This document shows, in pieces, positions 16,406 to 25,567 of a stretch of 64,000 nucleotides of DNA. The DNA is taken from positions 32,982 to 96,981 of the forward strand of contig DHPY01000067.1 of NCBI GenBank assembly GCA_002411015.1, read 5' to 3'. The DNA comes from Armatimonadetes bacterium UBA5352. GTDB taxonomy: Bacteria > Armatimonadota > Zipacnadia > Zipacnadales > UBA5352. The notes under the pieces were generated by a model. That model saw only the letters and a list, made by a program, of their open reading frames with translations. It made no database searches and had not been told where the DNA came from. A program made the position numbers and the translations under genes. The stretch's first letter is position 1. Each line of letters begins with the position of its first letter.

Positions 16406-17496
16406 CTCGGCGCCTGCTCACAGTTCTCACCGCAATCGCCGCAGTGACCGCGGTGCTTCTGGCCGCGTGGCTGACGCTACGCCTCACGAGCGGAGAAGGC
16501 GAGGACGCGTCGGAACTGGTGCGTTCGGCACGGGCTGCGCTTGACACCGTGGCGGTGCGGGGAACGGTTCTGACTACGGTGCGCACCCTGGACGGTGAGC
16601 GCGAGGTGCGCGCACTGATGCATCGCGGCGAGGGCCGCTTCACCATGCGCATCCTCAGCGGCCCCGGTGAGGGCACGCAGGTGCGCCGGCAAGGCGAAGC
16701 CGTCTGGATCGAGGGGCGCGAGGGCCGCGTCGGGCGGCGGTCGGAGATCGGTGTGGGGGAGCTTGACTCTGACCTTCTAGCGCGTAACTGGGACTTCGTT
16801 TCGGAGGGAACCCGGCGCGTTGCCGGGCGGGTGACGACTCTCGTTCGCGGTGCCGGCCCGGGCGGCGGTCTGACGCTGGCGGTTGACCGGGAGACGGGCT
16901 TCCCCCTGCACATCAGCCGCACCGATCCTCGTGGAAGGCTGGTGAGCGAGACGACGTGGCTGGATGCTGATTTCTCCGTGCAGCCTCCCGCGCTGGTTAC
17001 GGCGCCTCCTGAGGCCGAAGGTGGTCCGCGGCGTCGCTCCGTCACACTCGCCGAGGCACGCGCGGCGGTGGGGTTCGTGGTCTACGAGCCGGGCTGGGTG
17101 CCGGAGGGCTGGGAGTTGCACGGCTGGTACCTTCAGGAGAGCCCGCGGATGACGCTCGTGCAGGCGCGCTTCAGCGATGGTATTCGTCCGCTCGTGGTCA
17201 TCCAGCGTGAAGCCGGGCAGGAGCCGGGATCCGCCGGTGCCGGGGCGGAGCGGCTTGGCGGCGAGCAACGGCGGGAGCGAAGCGGGGTGCATCGGCAGCG
17301 AGATGAGGAGGCGCGTGGGCGTCCTCGCGAGAGCGGGAGCCAGCCGCACGAGCGCCCGCAGCGGCCACTCGAACACCTGCGCGGGACCGGTGCGGACGCC
17401 TCGCGCCGGCAGATGGACGGCACCGTGGTCGTGGTGATCGGGCCCCTCAGCCGCGAGGAGCGCGAGCGTGTGCTCGACGCGATGAAGGCCCCCTGA
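16402..17496 (+). CDS. Membrane-anchored RseB/MucB-like regulatory protein
   Basis: This third gene of the sigma operon encodes about 364 residues. An N-terminal membrane anchor (LLTVLTAIAAVTAVLLAAWL) precedes a beta-rich region resembling LolA/RseB-type folds (RFTMRILSGPGEGTQVRRQG, TLAVDRETGFPLHISRTD). A C-terminal module has a DUF4367-like look (GYVVYEPGWVPEGWEL-type block, then VVVVIGPLSREE). RseB proteins modulate release of an anti-sigma factor, which suits the position. Residues of about 270-335 are unusually rich in Arg, Glu, Gln and Gly (EQRRERSGVHRQRDEEARG); this may be a true linker or a double frameshift. The GTG start overlaps the anti-sigma stop. Confidence 0.72.
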   Translation: MTRRLLTVLTAIAAVTAVLLAAWLTLRLTSGEGEDASELVRSARAALDTVAVRGTVLTTVRTLDGEREVRALMHRGEGRFTMRILSGPGEGTQVRRQGEAVWIEGREGRVGRRSEIGVGELDSDLLARNWDFVSEGTRRVAGRVTTLVRGAGPGGGLTLAVDRETGFPLHISRTDPRGRLVSETTWLDADFSVQPPALVTAPPEAEGGPRRRSVTLAEARAAVGFVVYEPGWVPEGWELHGWYLQESPRMTLVQARFSDGIRPLVVIQREAGQEPGSAGAGAERLGGEQRRERSGVHRQRDEEARGRPRESGSQPHERPQRPLEHLRGTGADASRRQMDGTVVVVIGPLSREERERVLDAMKAP

Positions 17497-17507
17497 GATG
17501 CGGCCGC

Positions 17508-18665
17508 TTACGCTCGACGCATCAGCCATCCGTTGGCCGCGTGAATGACCCTCCGGCCGATCTCCCGGTAGCCCTCAGGGGTCAACGGCTCTGCAACGAG
17601 GCGTTGGTAGCTGATCTCGACCGTGACACATTGCGTCCCCTCCATGGTATCCCAGACCCACGAGCCGAGGGTGGAGAGCATGTTCCAGCGGCTCGCGTAG
17701 GTGGTCTCGTGCCCGAGGCTCGCGGCAGGCAACTCGGGGGTGAGCGCGGCGAGGTCGCCTGCGAACTCGAGGCCACCGAGCCTCTGCTGCTCAGGGCGCT
17801 CGGCACGCGGAAGCTGCACGTAGATGCCCGGCGTAGAGTGCCCGGGCCCGTGCAGATCAACGACCAGCCGCGGTCGCGTCCGCTCATGAAAGCGCAGCAG
17901 ATCCCGCTGAATCGCGTGGACCGACGCTCGCATCGGGAGACGCTCCCAGGCGCGGTTATAGTCCCACGGCAGCGCGTCCTTGCCGTAGTCGCCATTGACG
18001 ACCCCATCGAGATCCACCATCGGACAGACCCAGACATCCAACGCCTCACGAATGGCCCTGGCGCGTTCAGCATCACTCGCCAGGTACCGCAGGATGCCGT
18101 CGAGCGCCCATGAACCGGGGGTCTCGCCGGAGTGCTGGCGCGCCATCAGGTAGAGCCCGGGTCGGGCTTCGGAGTGGTCCTGCGCCAGTCGCAGGCGAGT
18201 GAGCGGCCGCCCTTCATGGGTGACTCCGATCGTGCAACGCTCCCAGGCAGCCCCAAGCTCCGCAAGCGTCGCGTCAAGATCAGGCAGCGAGTAGGGGTAG
18301 CAGAAGGCTGCGGCAACGGCGTCCGAGCCGCCGGGGCATCTGAACCGCACGAGTCTGCGGCCATCCTCCAGTAGCTCGACCGTCACTGCGTCCACGCGTG
18401 TCCACTCGCCCCCGTCAGCGCGCAGGACCGGGCGCAGGCGATCGAGTTCGGAGGCGCCGCCCAGGCAGATGTCCGCATGCTCCCACACGAACTCCACCGG
18501 CGCACCGTGCAGCCCGGACGCCTCGAGGTGGAACCAAAGCGGCTGCGGGCTGGTGCGTGGTTCGGAGGCAAAAGCGATCCGCCAGCTCTTCCCTGCGCGC
18601 TCAACAGCCAGCACGCAGCCATTCCCCGAAATCTCCGCCGGACGCACCATCGGTTGCTGTCCCAT
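17508..18665 (-). CDS. M14-family zinc carboxypeptidase
   Basis: This protein of 385 residues resembles cytosolic-carboxypeptidase-type M14 enzymes. It has an N-terminal beta domain and then a peptidase domain with zinc ligands in ARQHSGETPG and LHGPGHS and a late VTVEISYQ segment that should hold the catalytic Glu. It would remove C-terminal residues from peptides. There is no signal peptide, so it is probably cytoplasmic. The start at MGQQPM is preferred because AGGGG lies just upstream; a longer frame would overlap the neighbouring gene. It lies 46 bp after the exoenzyme gene and may be read with it. The plus-strand sigma operon converges on it with 11 bp between stops. Confidence 0.8.
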   Translation of the reverse strand: MGQQPMVRPAEISGNGCVLAVERAGKSWRIAFASEPRTSPQPLWFHLEASGLHGAPVEFVWEHADICLGGASELDRLRPVLRADGGEWTRVDAVTVELLEDGRRLVRFRCPGGSDAVAAAFCYPYSLPDLDATLAELGAAWERCTIGVTHEGRPLTRLRLAQDHSEARPGLYLMARQHSGETPGSWALDGILRYLASDAERARAIREALDVWVCPMVDLDGVVNGDYGKDALPWDYNRAWERLPMRASVHAIQRDLLRFHERTRPRLVVDLHGPGHSTPGIYVQLPRAERPEQQRLGGLEFAGDLAALTPELPAASLGHETTYASRWNMLSTLGSWVWDTMEGTQCVTVEISYQRLVAEPLTPEGYREIGRRVIHAANGWLMRRA

Positions 18666-18711
18666 GATATCCCCTGTAGCATCTCTGAGATTGCGTTGCC
18701 CGCGACGCGCG

Positions 18712-21700
18712 CTACTCATTCGTGAGCAGAACCGAGTGCAGCATCAGCTCCGCCCCAGCCGCGAAGCTGACCGTCACCGTGTGCTGCCCGGCCTGCAGGT
18801 GCGCGGCGCCTACATCTGTCCAGCTCCAGCCATCACCCGCCACCGAGGCATTTCCGATCGGTTCGCCATCAAGGCTGGTAGCAAGCTGTCCGGTGCCATC
18901 GGCGGTTCCCTTCGCCCGGAGCAGGAGGGTGTAGTCGTCCTCGAAGGGGAGGTCGAGCGTGAAGGTGGCTGAGCCGGTCGCGCCGTCAGGCGTCGCCAGG
19001 ACATTCCAGCCGTCCATGATCCCTTCCGGCACGAGCGCTACCCCGCCGGTGGCCTCCGCGTCCGCAGCCTCCACCATCGCCCGCACGTAGGTCTCCCTGC
19101 GTGGGGCGGCCGCGGGCACGATGGCGACATCGTCGAGGTACATGCGCACCGTGCGCGGATCGGTCGTGACGGTGTTGACAGCGATGTACGCCGCATCTGT
19201 CTCCGCAGGCACGGTGAACTCCGTCTCGAGAAGCTGCCACTCGCCGATACGCGCGAGGTCGTAGTAGTTCGTGGCGAACGCCGCTTGCGTGCGGCCCCGA
19301 ACGCGTGTCGCAATGCGGGCGTTAGGCGCCGGGGCGCCCTCCGTGATCTCATCTACTCGCAGCCAGAGCTGGAGCCGGTAGCGCTCGCCCGGCTGTAGCG
19401 CCATGATCTCCCACGGCGGCCCGGACTCGTAGTAGGTCACGAAGTACTCGTTCTGGCCCTCGAGCGTGCCCTCAACCATGCCTGAGGCTCGCCCGGAATG
19501 CGCCACATCAGTGCTCAGACTGATCCTACCGCCCGTCCGGCTTCGCCAGCCCTCGATACCGGACTCGAAGTCCGGGTTCGGCACGATCGAGGGCAGGCGC
19601 TGGCGGCCTGGGTCGCGCGCGACCTCAAGCAGTTGGCCGCTCAGCTCCGCAAGCGTGGGCCCGGTGAACTTCGAGACCTCGTGGATCGCCATCGGAGCAG
19701 AGCAGGTCGCGTAGGCGAAGGACTTGCCGTTCGCGCTTCCGGCGAATGCTACGAAGGCTCGCGTGAAGGTCCGCCGCACCAGCTCCATCAGCGCCTCGTC
19801 GCCTGAGTAGTTCGCGGCGAAAGCCATCCCGTTCGCCATGATCATCGGGCTTGACACCGCGACGCTCGTGTTCGGGCAGGAGGTGTAGCGGAAGTTGTCC
19901 TGCGCGGGGTCGTAGAGGCTCTCGACGCACCAGTTGGCGATCTTCACGATGCGCTCCGCGATCTCCGGATCGCCCGTAGCCACGTAGTAGTACTTGAGCG
20001 CGGTCATCAGCACGCCCGCCATGAAGCCGGCTTCGCCGTAATGGGGCTCCTCGCAGTCGCAGTGGCCGGAGCTGAGCTTGTGCACCCACAGGCCTGCCTG
20101 CGGGTCGCCAAGCTCCTGGACGGGCTCGTAGATCAGGTGCATCGCGTTGAGGTAGTAGGGATCGTGTGTCGCGAACCAGGCCGACATTGTGAGGATGCCC
20201 ATCCACCCGGGCACGCGCGCGTTACCATAATCGAAGTTGATGGTATCAGGCCCTGCGAGCCAGTCGGAGAGCTGCAGTGCCGCGCGATGGACCTGCTCGT
20301 CGCCGGTCAGGAGCCAGTACTCGAAGTTGCCCTGACTCCACATGTGCCCCTCGTTCTCGCAGTAGCCCTGCGAGTAGATGGACATGCCCACGTAGTCATA
20401 GGGGTAGTAGCCGCCGGTATGGCCCATGGAGTGCACCCAGGCCTGGCCGACGCGCCGTGGCCCTCCCGGCCCTGCGACCTGACCGGCTGCGGAGTGCACC
20501 ACGTCCACGTCGGCATTGTGTCGCGCCGCCTCCTCCGCAACATCGAAGAAGCGGCGGTCGCCGGTGCGGAAGTACTGAGTGAGGCACGCGTGCTGCAGGT
20601 CATACTCGATGTTGCCCCAGTTGTTCGTGCGCTCGCCCCACCAGTCGCCGAAGTTCATCAGCCCGTAGTAGCGATCGCGCTCGCGAATATCCACATGGCT
20701 GTCAACACATGCGCTGAGCGTTTCATCGTAGGCCGGGAACTCCCGGCCCTCGACCTCAGCGATCTGATGAACTGCACCGGAGCCCACATACCACTCCGGC
20801 GGCGCCGTCACCAGCAGCGGCTCGTTCATACGCGCGAGAAGCCGCTCGGGCGTGGCTGCGCCGGCCGGGCCGATCAGCAGCTCGTGGCGCTTCTCGAAGC
20901 CCGAGCGGAAGGTATAGTTGCCATCGCGCAGGTAGTAGTAGAGGACCTGCTCGTTCGGCCGCTCGGCGTAACGGTCTGAGGGTGTGATCGCCGGATACAG
21001 GCCTACCGCGAGCGCGCCATCCTCGGCTGCGAATGCCTTCGGCCAGTTCTGCCAGAAGTCGCGCACGGCCACCGTCAGGCCGCCCACGGTCGCGACGCCG
21101 GGAGCGCGTGTGCCCTCGGAGCCGGCCATGTCATAGGCGTTGTCCTCGTACTGGAAGAGACGCTGACCGCTGCTGAGAGAGCCGCTCGCGCCGTCGGCAA
21201 GCATCACCGTCGCGCTGTTATCGGCAGTGGGGAAGACGAGATCGAGGGAACGGAATGACTTCATCTCCTCGCCATACTCCATCTCGGCGGAGACAATGTC
21301 ATGCTGCAGGATGTGGTCGACGCGCACGAACGGGTCGCCTGCGTGGAGGAAGTAGCGCATCTCGAAGCCATAGAACGGCTCGCCGGCCTCACTCACGTGA
21401 TGGCCGCGGACCAGCACAACCGCCCGGTGCAAACCCTCTTCCTCGACCTCGACATGCTCGATGCGGCCTGTGAAGACGGTCCCGTCGGTGGCAGTGAGCC
21501 GCGAAACCGGCAGCGGCGTCATCTCGCCATCGGCGCCTGAGATCGTGCCCTCTCCGGTCGAGCGGGTGATGCGCAGCACCGTGGCGCCCTCAGTGACCTC
21601 CAGCGTGTCGCCATCATCTCGCACGCGCGGGACGATCATCGGGATCGAGGGCTGGACCTCCGTACCGAGCTCGAGTGTCAGCGTCTTCGTCTCGTTCGCA

Positions 21701-22290
21701 GCGAGCGTCACGTTCGTGCTCAGGAGCAGCCACTTGATCGTGCGGTCGGGCCAGCGCACCAGGACCGTCCGGTCGATCGGGAGCAGCTCCTGGCCACCAT
21801 CGGAGAGGCGGACGCTGTCGGGGTGGCCGAGCGCGCCCTCAGGCAGCGGAATGCCGAAGGCCACGGGCTCGGTGCGCGCGACGCCGGCAGTCTCGATGAC
21901 GGTCAGCGGCACCTCCGCGCGGGTCACGTTCCCCCGGGGGAAGTCCGCGGGTGGCGCAACCTCAACCACATCGGACGCGGTCTCCCCGGCCTCGGCGACC
22001 GCGACGATGCGCAGGAGGCGGCTCGCGTTGCCCACGCCGGCGATGTCGAAGCGGTGATTCCTCAGCGCCTCCGGCTCCGGATCGGTGGCGGTCAGGTTGT
22101 CGGCGGCAGGCCCGTCTTCCACGTGGCAGACTGCCGGTACAGAGGTGGTGAAGCGCACCTGCACATGCCAGTCGTTGGACCTCTCATGGAGAATCGGCAC
22201 GATCGACAGGTGCTCAATCTCAGGCTGCTGTGCGATTGCGCAGGCGGTGGTGGCGAGAACCAGGCCGATGATCTGAATGTAGCGGAGCAT
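18712..22290 (-). CDS. Secreted exo-rhamnogalacturonan-lyase-like protein with C-terminal carbohydrate-binding domains
   Basis: This 1192-residue exported protein begins with a signal peptide (MLRYIQIIGLVLATTACAIAQ). The N-terminal half is beta-rich; the middle is a helical toroid-like region with many aromatic residues (NNWGNIEYDLQH, HSMGHTGGYYPYDY, SGHCDCEEPHYGEAGF). This arrangement resembles the PcRGLA/exo-rhamnogalacturonan lyase family, which releases sugars from pectin backbones. The C-terminus carries a CBM4/9-like sandwich (NPDFESGIEGW, AHSGRASGMVEG) and a final CBM-like module (about 1080-1192). The enzyme name is a family-level inference; the catalytic residues were not mapped. It is divergent from pta. 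Confidence 0.68.
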   Translation of the reverse strand: MLRYIQIIGLVLATTACAIAQQPEIEHLSIVPILHERSNDWHVQVRFTTSVPAVCHVEDGPAADNLTATDPEPEALRNHRFDIAGVGNASRLLRIVAVAEAGETASDVVEVAPPADFPRGNVTRAEVPLTVIETAGVARTEPVAFGIPLPEGALGHPDSVRLSDGGQELLPIDRTVLVRWPDRTIKWLLLSTNVTLAANETKTLTLELGTEVQPSIPMIVPRVRDDGDTLEVTEGATVLRITRSTGEGTISGADGEMTPLPVSRLTATDGTVFTGRIEHVEVEEEGLHRAVVLVRGHHVSEAGEPFYGFEMRYFLHAGDPFVRVDHILQHDIVSAEMEYGEEMKSFRSLDLVFPTADNSATVMLADGASGSLSSGQRLFQYEDNAYDMAGSEGTRAPGVATVGGLTVAVRDFWQNWPKAFAAEDGALAVGLYPAITPSDRYAERPNEQVLYYYLRDGNYTFRSGFEKRHELLIGPAGAATPERLLARMNEPLLVTAPPEWYVGSGAVHQIAEVEGREFPAYDETLSACVDSHVDIRERDRYYGLMNFGDWWGERTNNWGNIEYDLQHACLTQYFRTGDRRFFDVAEEAARHNADVDVVHSAAGQVAGPGGPRRVGQAWVHSMGHTGGYYPYDYVGMSIYSQGYCENEGHMWSQGNFEYWLLTGDEQVHRAALQLSDWLAGPDTINFDYGNARVPGWMGILTMSAWFATHDPYYLNAMHLIYEPVQELGDPQAGLWVHKLSSGHCDCEEPHYGEAGFMAGVLMTALKYYYVATGDPEIAERIVKIANWCVESLYDPAQDNFRYTSCPNTSVAVSSPMIMANGMAFAANYSGDEALMELVRRTFTRAFVAFAGSANGKSFAYATCSAPMAIHEVSKFTGPTLAELSGQLLEVARDPGRQRLPSIVPNPDFESGIEGWRSRTGGRISLSTDVAHSGRASGMVEGTLEGQNEYFVTYYESGPPWEIMALQPGERYRLQLWLRVDEITEGAPAPNARIATRVRGRTQAAFATNYYDLARIGEWQLLETEFTVPAETDAAYIAVNTVTTDPRTVRMYLDDVAIVPAAAPRRETYVRAMVEAADAEATGGVALVPEGIMDGWNVLATPDGATGSATFTLDLPFEDDYTLLLRAKGTADGTGQLATSLDGEPIGNASVAGDGWSWTDVGAAHLQAGQHTVTVSFAAGAELMLHSVLLTNE

Positions 22291-22479
22291 TTGCGCATCC
22301 CCTTTCCGGGCCGTCTATTCGGCCGCGAAGACGCGCGAACCTCCCCATTGGAGGCAAACTGAGCCGTCTTGAAGGAGTAGACGCTCGCTCGCGGAATACT
22401 GCTCATGCGGCCTGAAGATGGTCGCACGGGGGCAACTAACCAACTGCTACTGTCTGAGATAGAAGAGGGGACAACGAAG
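22291..22479. other. Divergent intergenic region
   Basis: This stretch separates the exoenzyme gene (minus) from pta (plus). It must hold both promoters, but I find no hexamer pair good enough to name. Confidence 0.5.
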
Positions 22480-23511
22480 ATGCCAGACGTGATGGCGCGT
22501 ATCAGGGATCGAGTGCGCGGGCTCGGCCTGCGGATTGCACTTCCGGAGGCCGATGACGAGCGGATGATCCTCGCCACCGGCGAGATCATGAAGGACGGTC
22601 TCGCGCAGGTCGTGCTGGTGGGCGATCCGGATGCAATCGAGGGACTCGCGAAGGAGCATGGGGTGTCGCTTGAGGGCGTCGAGGTCGTGAACGTGGCGGA
22701 CCAGCAGGTACAGGAGCAGTGCATTGGCCTCTACATGGACCGCCGCGGCTCCCGTGGCGCGACGATGGAGGAAGCCTGCGGCCTGATGACCGACCCGCTC
22801 TACGCGGCCTCGGCGATGCTCAGCCTCGGCCAGGTAGACGGCATGGTCGCCGGCGCCGTCAACTCCACTCCGAATGTCCTGCGCGCGACGCTGCGCTGCG
22901 TAGGCTGCGCGGAGGGCATCAACACGGTCTCAAGCTGCTTCATCATAACCACGAGAGTCCCGGAGTTCGGCGTGAATGGCGCGCTCATCTACTCCGACGC
23001 CGGCGTGGTTCCGGACCCGGATGAGGAGCAGCTCGCAGACATTGTCATCAGCGCCGCGGAGAGCTGCGAGGCGTATCTTGAGGCCGAGCCACGGGTGGGC
23101 ATGCTCTCATTCTCGACGCATGGGTCCGCCGATCATCCGAAGGCACACAAGGTCATCGCCGCGAAGAAGCTCGTCGAACACCGGGCGCCCGATCTGCTGG
23201 TGGATGGCGAGTTGCAGGTGGATGCGGCGCTTGTGCCCGATGTGGCCGAGCGCAAGGCACCCGGCAGCCCGATCGAGGGCCGCGCGAACGTGCTGATCTT
23301 CCCGGACCTTGACGCCGGCAACATCGGCTACAAGCTCAGCCAGTGGGTCGGTGGCGCCGGAGCGTTCGGCCCGCTGCTGCAGGGGCTGGCGCGCCCGGCG
23401 ATGGACCTCTCGCGCGCCGCCACTCCCGATGACATCGTGAGCGTCACCGCCGTCTGCGCACTGCGCGCGGGGCTGCAGAGCGGTCGGATCGAGCGAACCC
23501 ACATTCAGTAA
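22480..23511 (+). CDS. pta: Phosphate acetyltransferase
   Basis: This 343-residue enzyme converts acetyl-CoA and phosphate to acetyl phosphate and CoA. The family blocks are present: [15 protein letters not shown] near the N-terminus, [22 protein letters not shown], the Ser/Arg-containing [12 protein letters not shown], and [19 protein letters not shown]. The length matches the short class I Pta without the N-terminal regulatory domains of the enterobacterial form. The ATG has a purine-rich AGAAGAGGGG upstream; an in-frame extension of 25 codons lacks the family's character. No ackA is adjacent. The next gene follows after 11 bp. Confidence 0.93.
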   Translation: MPDVMARIRDRVRGLGLRIALPEADDERMILATGEIMKDGLAQVVLVGDPDAIEGLAKEHGVSLEGVEVVNVADQQVQEQCIGLYMDRRGSRGATMEEACGLMTDPLYAASAMLSLGQVDGMVAGAVNSTPNVLRATLRCVGCAEGINTVSSCFIITTRVPEFGVNGALIYSDAGVVPDPDEEQLADIVISAAESCEAYLEAEPRVGMLSFSTHGSADHPKAHKVIAAKKLVEHRAPDLLVDGELQVDAALVPDVAERKAPGSPIEGRANVLIFPDLDAGNIGYKLSQWVGGAGAFGPLLQGLARPAMDLSRAATPDDIVSVTAVCALRAGLQSGRIERTHIQ

Positions 23512-23522
23512 GGAGCCGGCCG

Positions 23523-24467
23523 ATGACTCTGCGACTTATAAGCTACCAGGAGTGCGATGGCGCGCCCGTTCGCGTTGGCGCGCTTGTTGATGACAAGCCG
23601 TATGACCTTATGCGCGCAATCGAGAGCACCGGCACCACGCTCCTCGATCACCAGTGCATGTGCTCCGTGGCGACCGTGCTGGCCTGCCCGCGCTGCCTCG
23701 ATGCGGCGCGGGAGGCCCTGGCGCGGGTGGACGAGGGCTCGGCCGTGCCTGACGCGAGGATCCTCGCTCCCGTACCAACTCCGCCGAAGCTTTTCTGCCT
23801 TGCGACGAACTTCATGTCGCACATGGCCGAAAGCCTCTCACAGCGGCTGCAGGGCGGGGAGCAGAGGCGGGAGCTTGAGACGCCGCGCGTGTTCATGAAG
23901 CCCACGACGAATACCGTGATCGGCCCGAACGAGCCTGTGCGGCTCAGCGCGGTCTCGCACTTCGTGGACTGGGAGGCGGAGATGGCGATCATCATCGGCC
24001 GCCCGGCGAAGGAGGTGCCGGTCGAGACGGCCGCCGCGCATATCTCCGGCGTCACAGCATTTAACGATATCTCCGAGCGCGCTTTCAAGGTCTGGGAGCG
24101 CGAGGAGGAGCGTGACTGGGACAAGTTCTTCGACTGGCTCAACGGCAAGTGGTGCGACGGCTTCGCGCCGATGGGCCCGTGTGCCGTTCCGGCTGAGGAC
24201 GCGGGCGATCTCGACGATCTCGACCTGCGGCTGAGACTCAACGGCAAGACGATGCAGGACTCGAACACCCGTGAGATGATCTTCAGTGTAGCGGAGATTG
24301 TGTCCTACATCTCGCACATCTGCACGCTGGAGACGGGCGATGTGATTGCCTGCGGCACCCCGGCTGGCGTGGGAAGTCACCAGAACATTCGCCTCAAGGA
24401 TGACGATCTGCTGGAGGTCGAGATACCGGTCGTGGGGGTGCTCCGGACACCTGTGGTTGGACCGTGA
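23523..24467 (+). CDS. Fumarylacetoacetate hydrolase family protein
   Basis: This 314-residue protein ends with a complete FAH catalytic domain. Metal ligands lie in the VDWEAEMAIIIG block and the GVTAFNDISERAFK segment, with later blocks EIVSYISHICTLETGDVIACGTP. Members cleave C-C bonds in diketo acids or decarboxylate oxaloacetate. The N-terminal 100 residues are the usual FAH cap-like domain, with an extra Cys-containing stretch (HQCMCSVATVLACPRC). The specific substrate cannot be decided. The ATG has AAGGAG 8 bp upstream, and the gene lies 11 bp after pta, suggesting a common transcript. Confidence 0.87.
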   Translation: MTLRLISYQECDGAPVRVGALVDDKPYDLMRAIESTGTTLLDHQCMCSVATVLACPRCLDAAREALARVDEGSAVPDARILAPVPTPPKLFCLATNFMSHMAESLSQRLQGGEQRRELETPRVFMKPTTNTVIGPNEPVRLSAVSHFVDWEAEMAIIIGRPAKEVPVETAAAHISGVTAFNDISERAFKVWEREEERDWDKFFDWLNGKWCDGFAPMGPCAVPAEDAGDLDDLDLRLRLNGKTMQDSNTREMIFSVAEIVSYISHICTLETGDVIACGTPAGVGSHQNIRLKDDDLLEVEIPVVGVLRTPVVGP

Positions 24468-24491
24468 TCTGCGAGAGCGGGTGGTTCGTTC

Positions 24492-25541
24492 ATGCGGTTC
24501 GTGAACCGTAAGCAGGCGCATGTCGGGGCGGCTCCCGGCACCCTCGTGCACGTCGGCAGCCAGCGAGTGGAGCACGCTCGAATACGCGTTCTCTCATATG
24601 GCCCCGACTTCGTCGAGGAACGCGATATCACCGATCCCTCCGAGTGCGTCGAGACGGCACGGGGTGTAACGTGGCTCGCTGTCAGCGGTCTGCATGAGGT
24701 GGACGTGGTGCGCGCGGTGGGGGAGTGCTTCGACCTGCATCCCCTCGTGCTGGAGGACGTGCTCGATACTGACCAGCGCCCAAAGGTTGAGATGTTCGAG
24801 GACTACATCGTCTGCATCGCGCGCAGCTTTGCGCCCGATGAGGAGGGCGCTACGCCTCAGCAGGTGAGCCTCGTACTCAAGCCACCATTTGTCATCAGCT
24901 TCGAGGAGTGCGCGGGAGGGCTCTTCGATCCTCTGCGCGCGCGCATCGAGTCCGGGCTGGGCCGCATCCGCAACTCCGGCCCGGACTACCTGCTCTATGC
25001 GCTCCTCGACAGCGTCGTAGATTCGTGGTTCACCTCCCTCGATCACATCACTGAGCAGACGGAGGAGCTCGAGCAGGCGGTGGTGGCGGAGCCGGATGGT
25101 GAGACCTTGCGCCTGATCCATCACCTGCGCTCGGAGGTGGCCGATATCCGCCGGGCCGCCGGGCCCATGCGCGAGGCGGCGGGGCTGCTGTGGCGTGGCG
25201 AGATCGAGTTCATCAGCCCGGACCTCGAACTCTACCTGCGTGACGTGTACGACCACGTCATACACGTCGAGGAGTTGACGGAGGACCTGCGTGACATACT
25301 GATGGGGATGCTGGATATCTACCTCTCGGGCATCAGCAACAGGATGAACGAGATCATGAAAGTCCTCACCATGATCGCGACGATCTTCATCCCCGCCACC
25401 TTTGTCGCCAGCATGTACGGGATGAACTTTGAGCACATGCCAGGGCTGCACCATCCCTGGGGCTATCCGGCTGCTCTTGGTGTCATGCTCTCAATCGCCA
25501 TCGGCATGCTCGCGTACTTCCGGCGCAAGGATTGGATCTGA
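24492..25541 (+). CDS. corA: CorA-type magnesium/cobalt transporter
   Basis: This 349-residue protein has the CorA architecture. A large acidic cytoplasmic N-terminal domain precedes a long stalk helix, then two C-terminal transmembrane segments. The selectivity motif GMNF closes the first transmembrane helix (FIPATFVASMYGMNF), and the protein ends with a short basic tail (FRRKDWI). It would move Mg2+ or another divalent ion. The ribosome binding site is weak (GAGCGGGTGG). It is 24 bp after the FAH gene and converges with the DUF389 gene, 26 bp apart. Confidence 0.92.
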   Translation: MRFVNRKQAHVGAAPGTLVHVGSQRVEHARIRVLSYGPDFVEERDITDPSECVETARGVTWLAVSGLHEVDVVRAVGECFDLHPLVLEDVLDTDQRPKVEMFEDYIVCIARSFAPDEEGATPQQVSLVLKPPFVISFEECAGGLFDPLRARIESGLGRIRNSGPDYLLYALLDSVVDSWFTSLDHITEQTEELEQAVVAEPDGETLRLIHHLRSEVADIRRAAGPMREAAGLLWRGEIEFISPDLELYLRDVYDHVIHVEELTEDLRDILMGMLDIYLSGISNRMNEIMKVLTMIATIFIPATFVASMYGMNFEHMPGLHHPWGYPAALGVMLSIAIGMLAYFRRKDWI

Positions 25542-25567
25542 GGTCGAGGGCGGTTGGAGGCGGCGTT

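Noticed and set aside
18666..18719. N-terminal extension of the M14 peptidase
   Set aside because: It would overlap the end of the exoenzyme gene and lacks a ribosome binding site, while the Met at 18665 has one.
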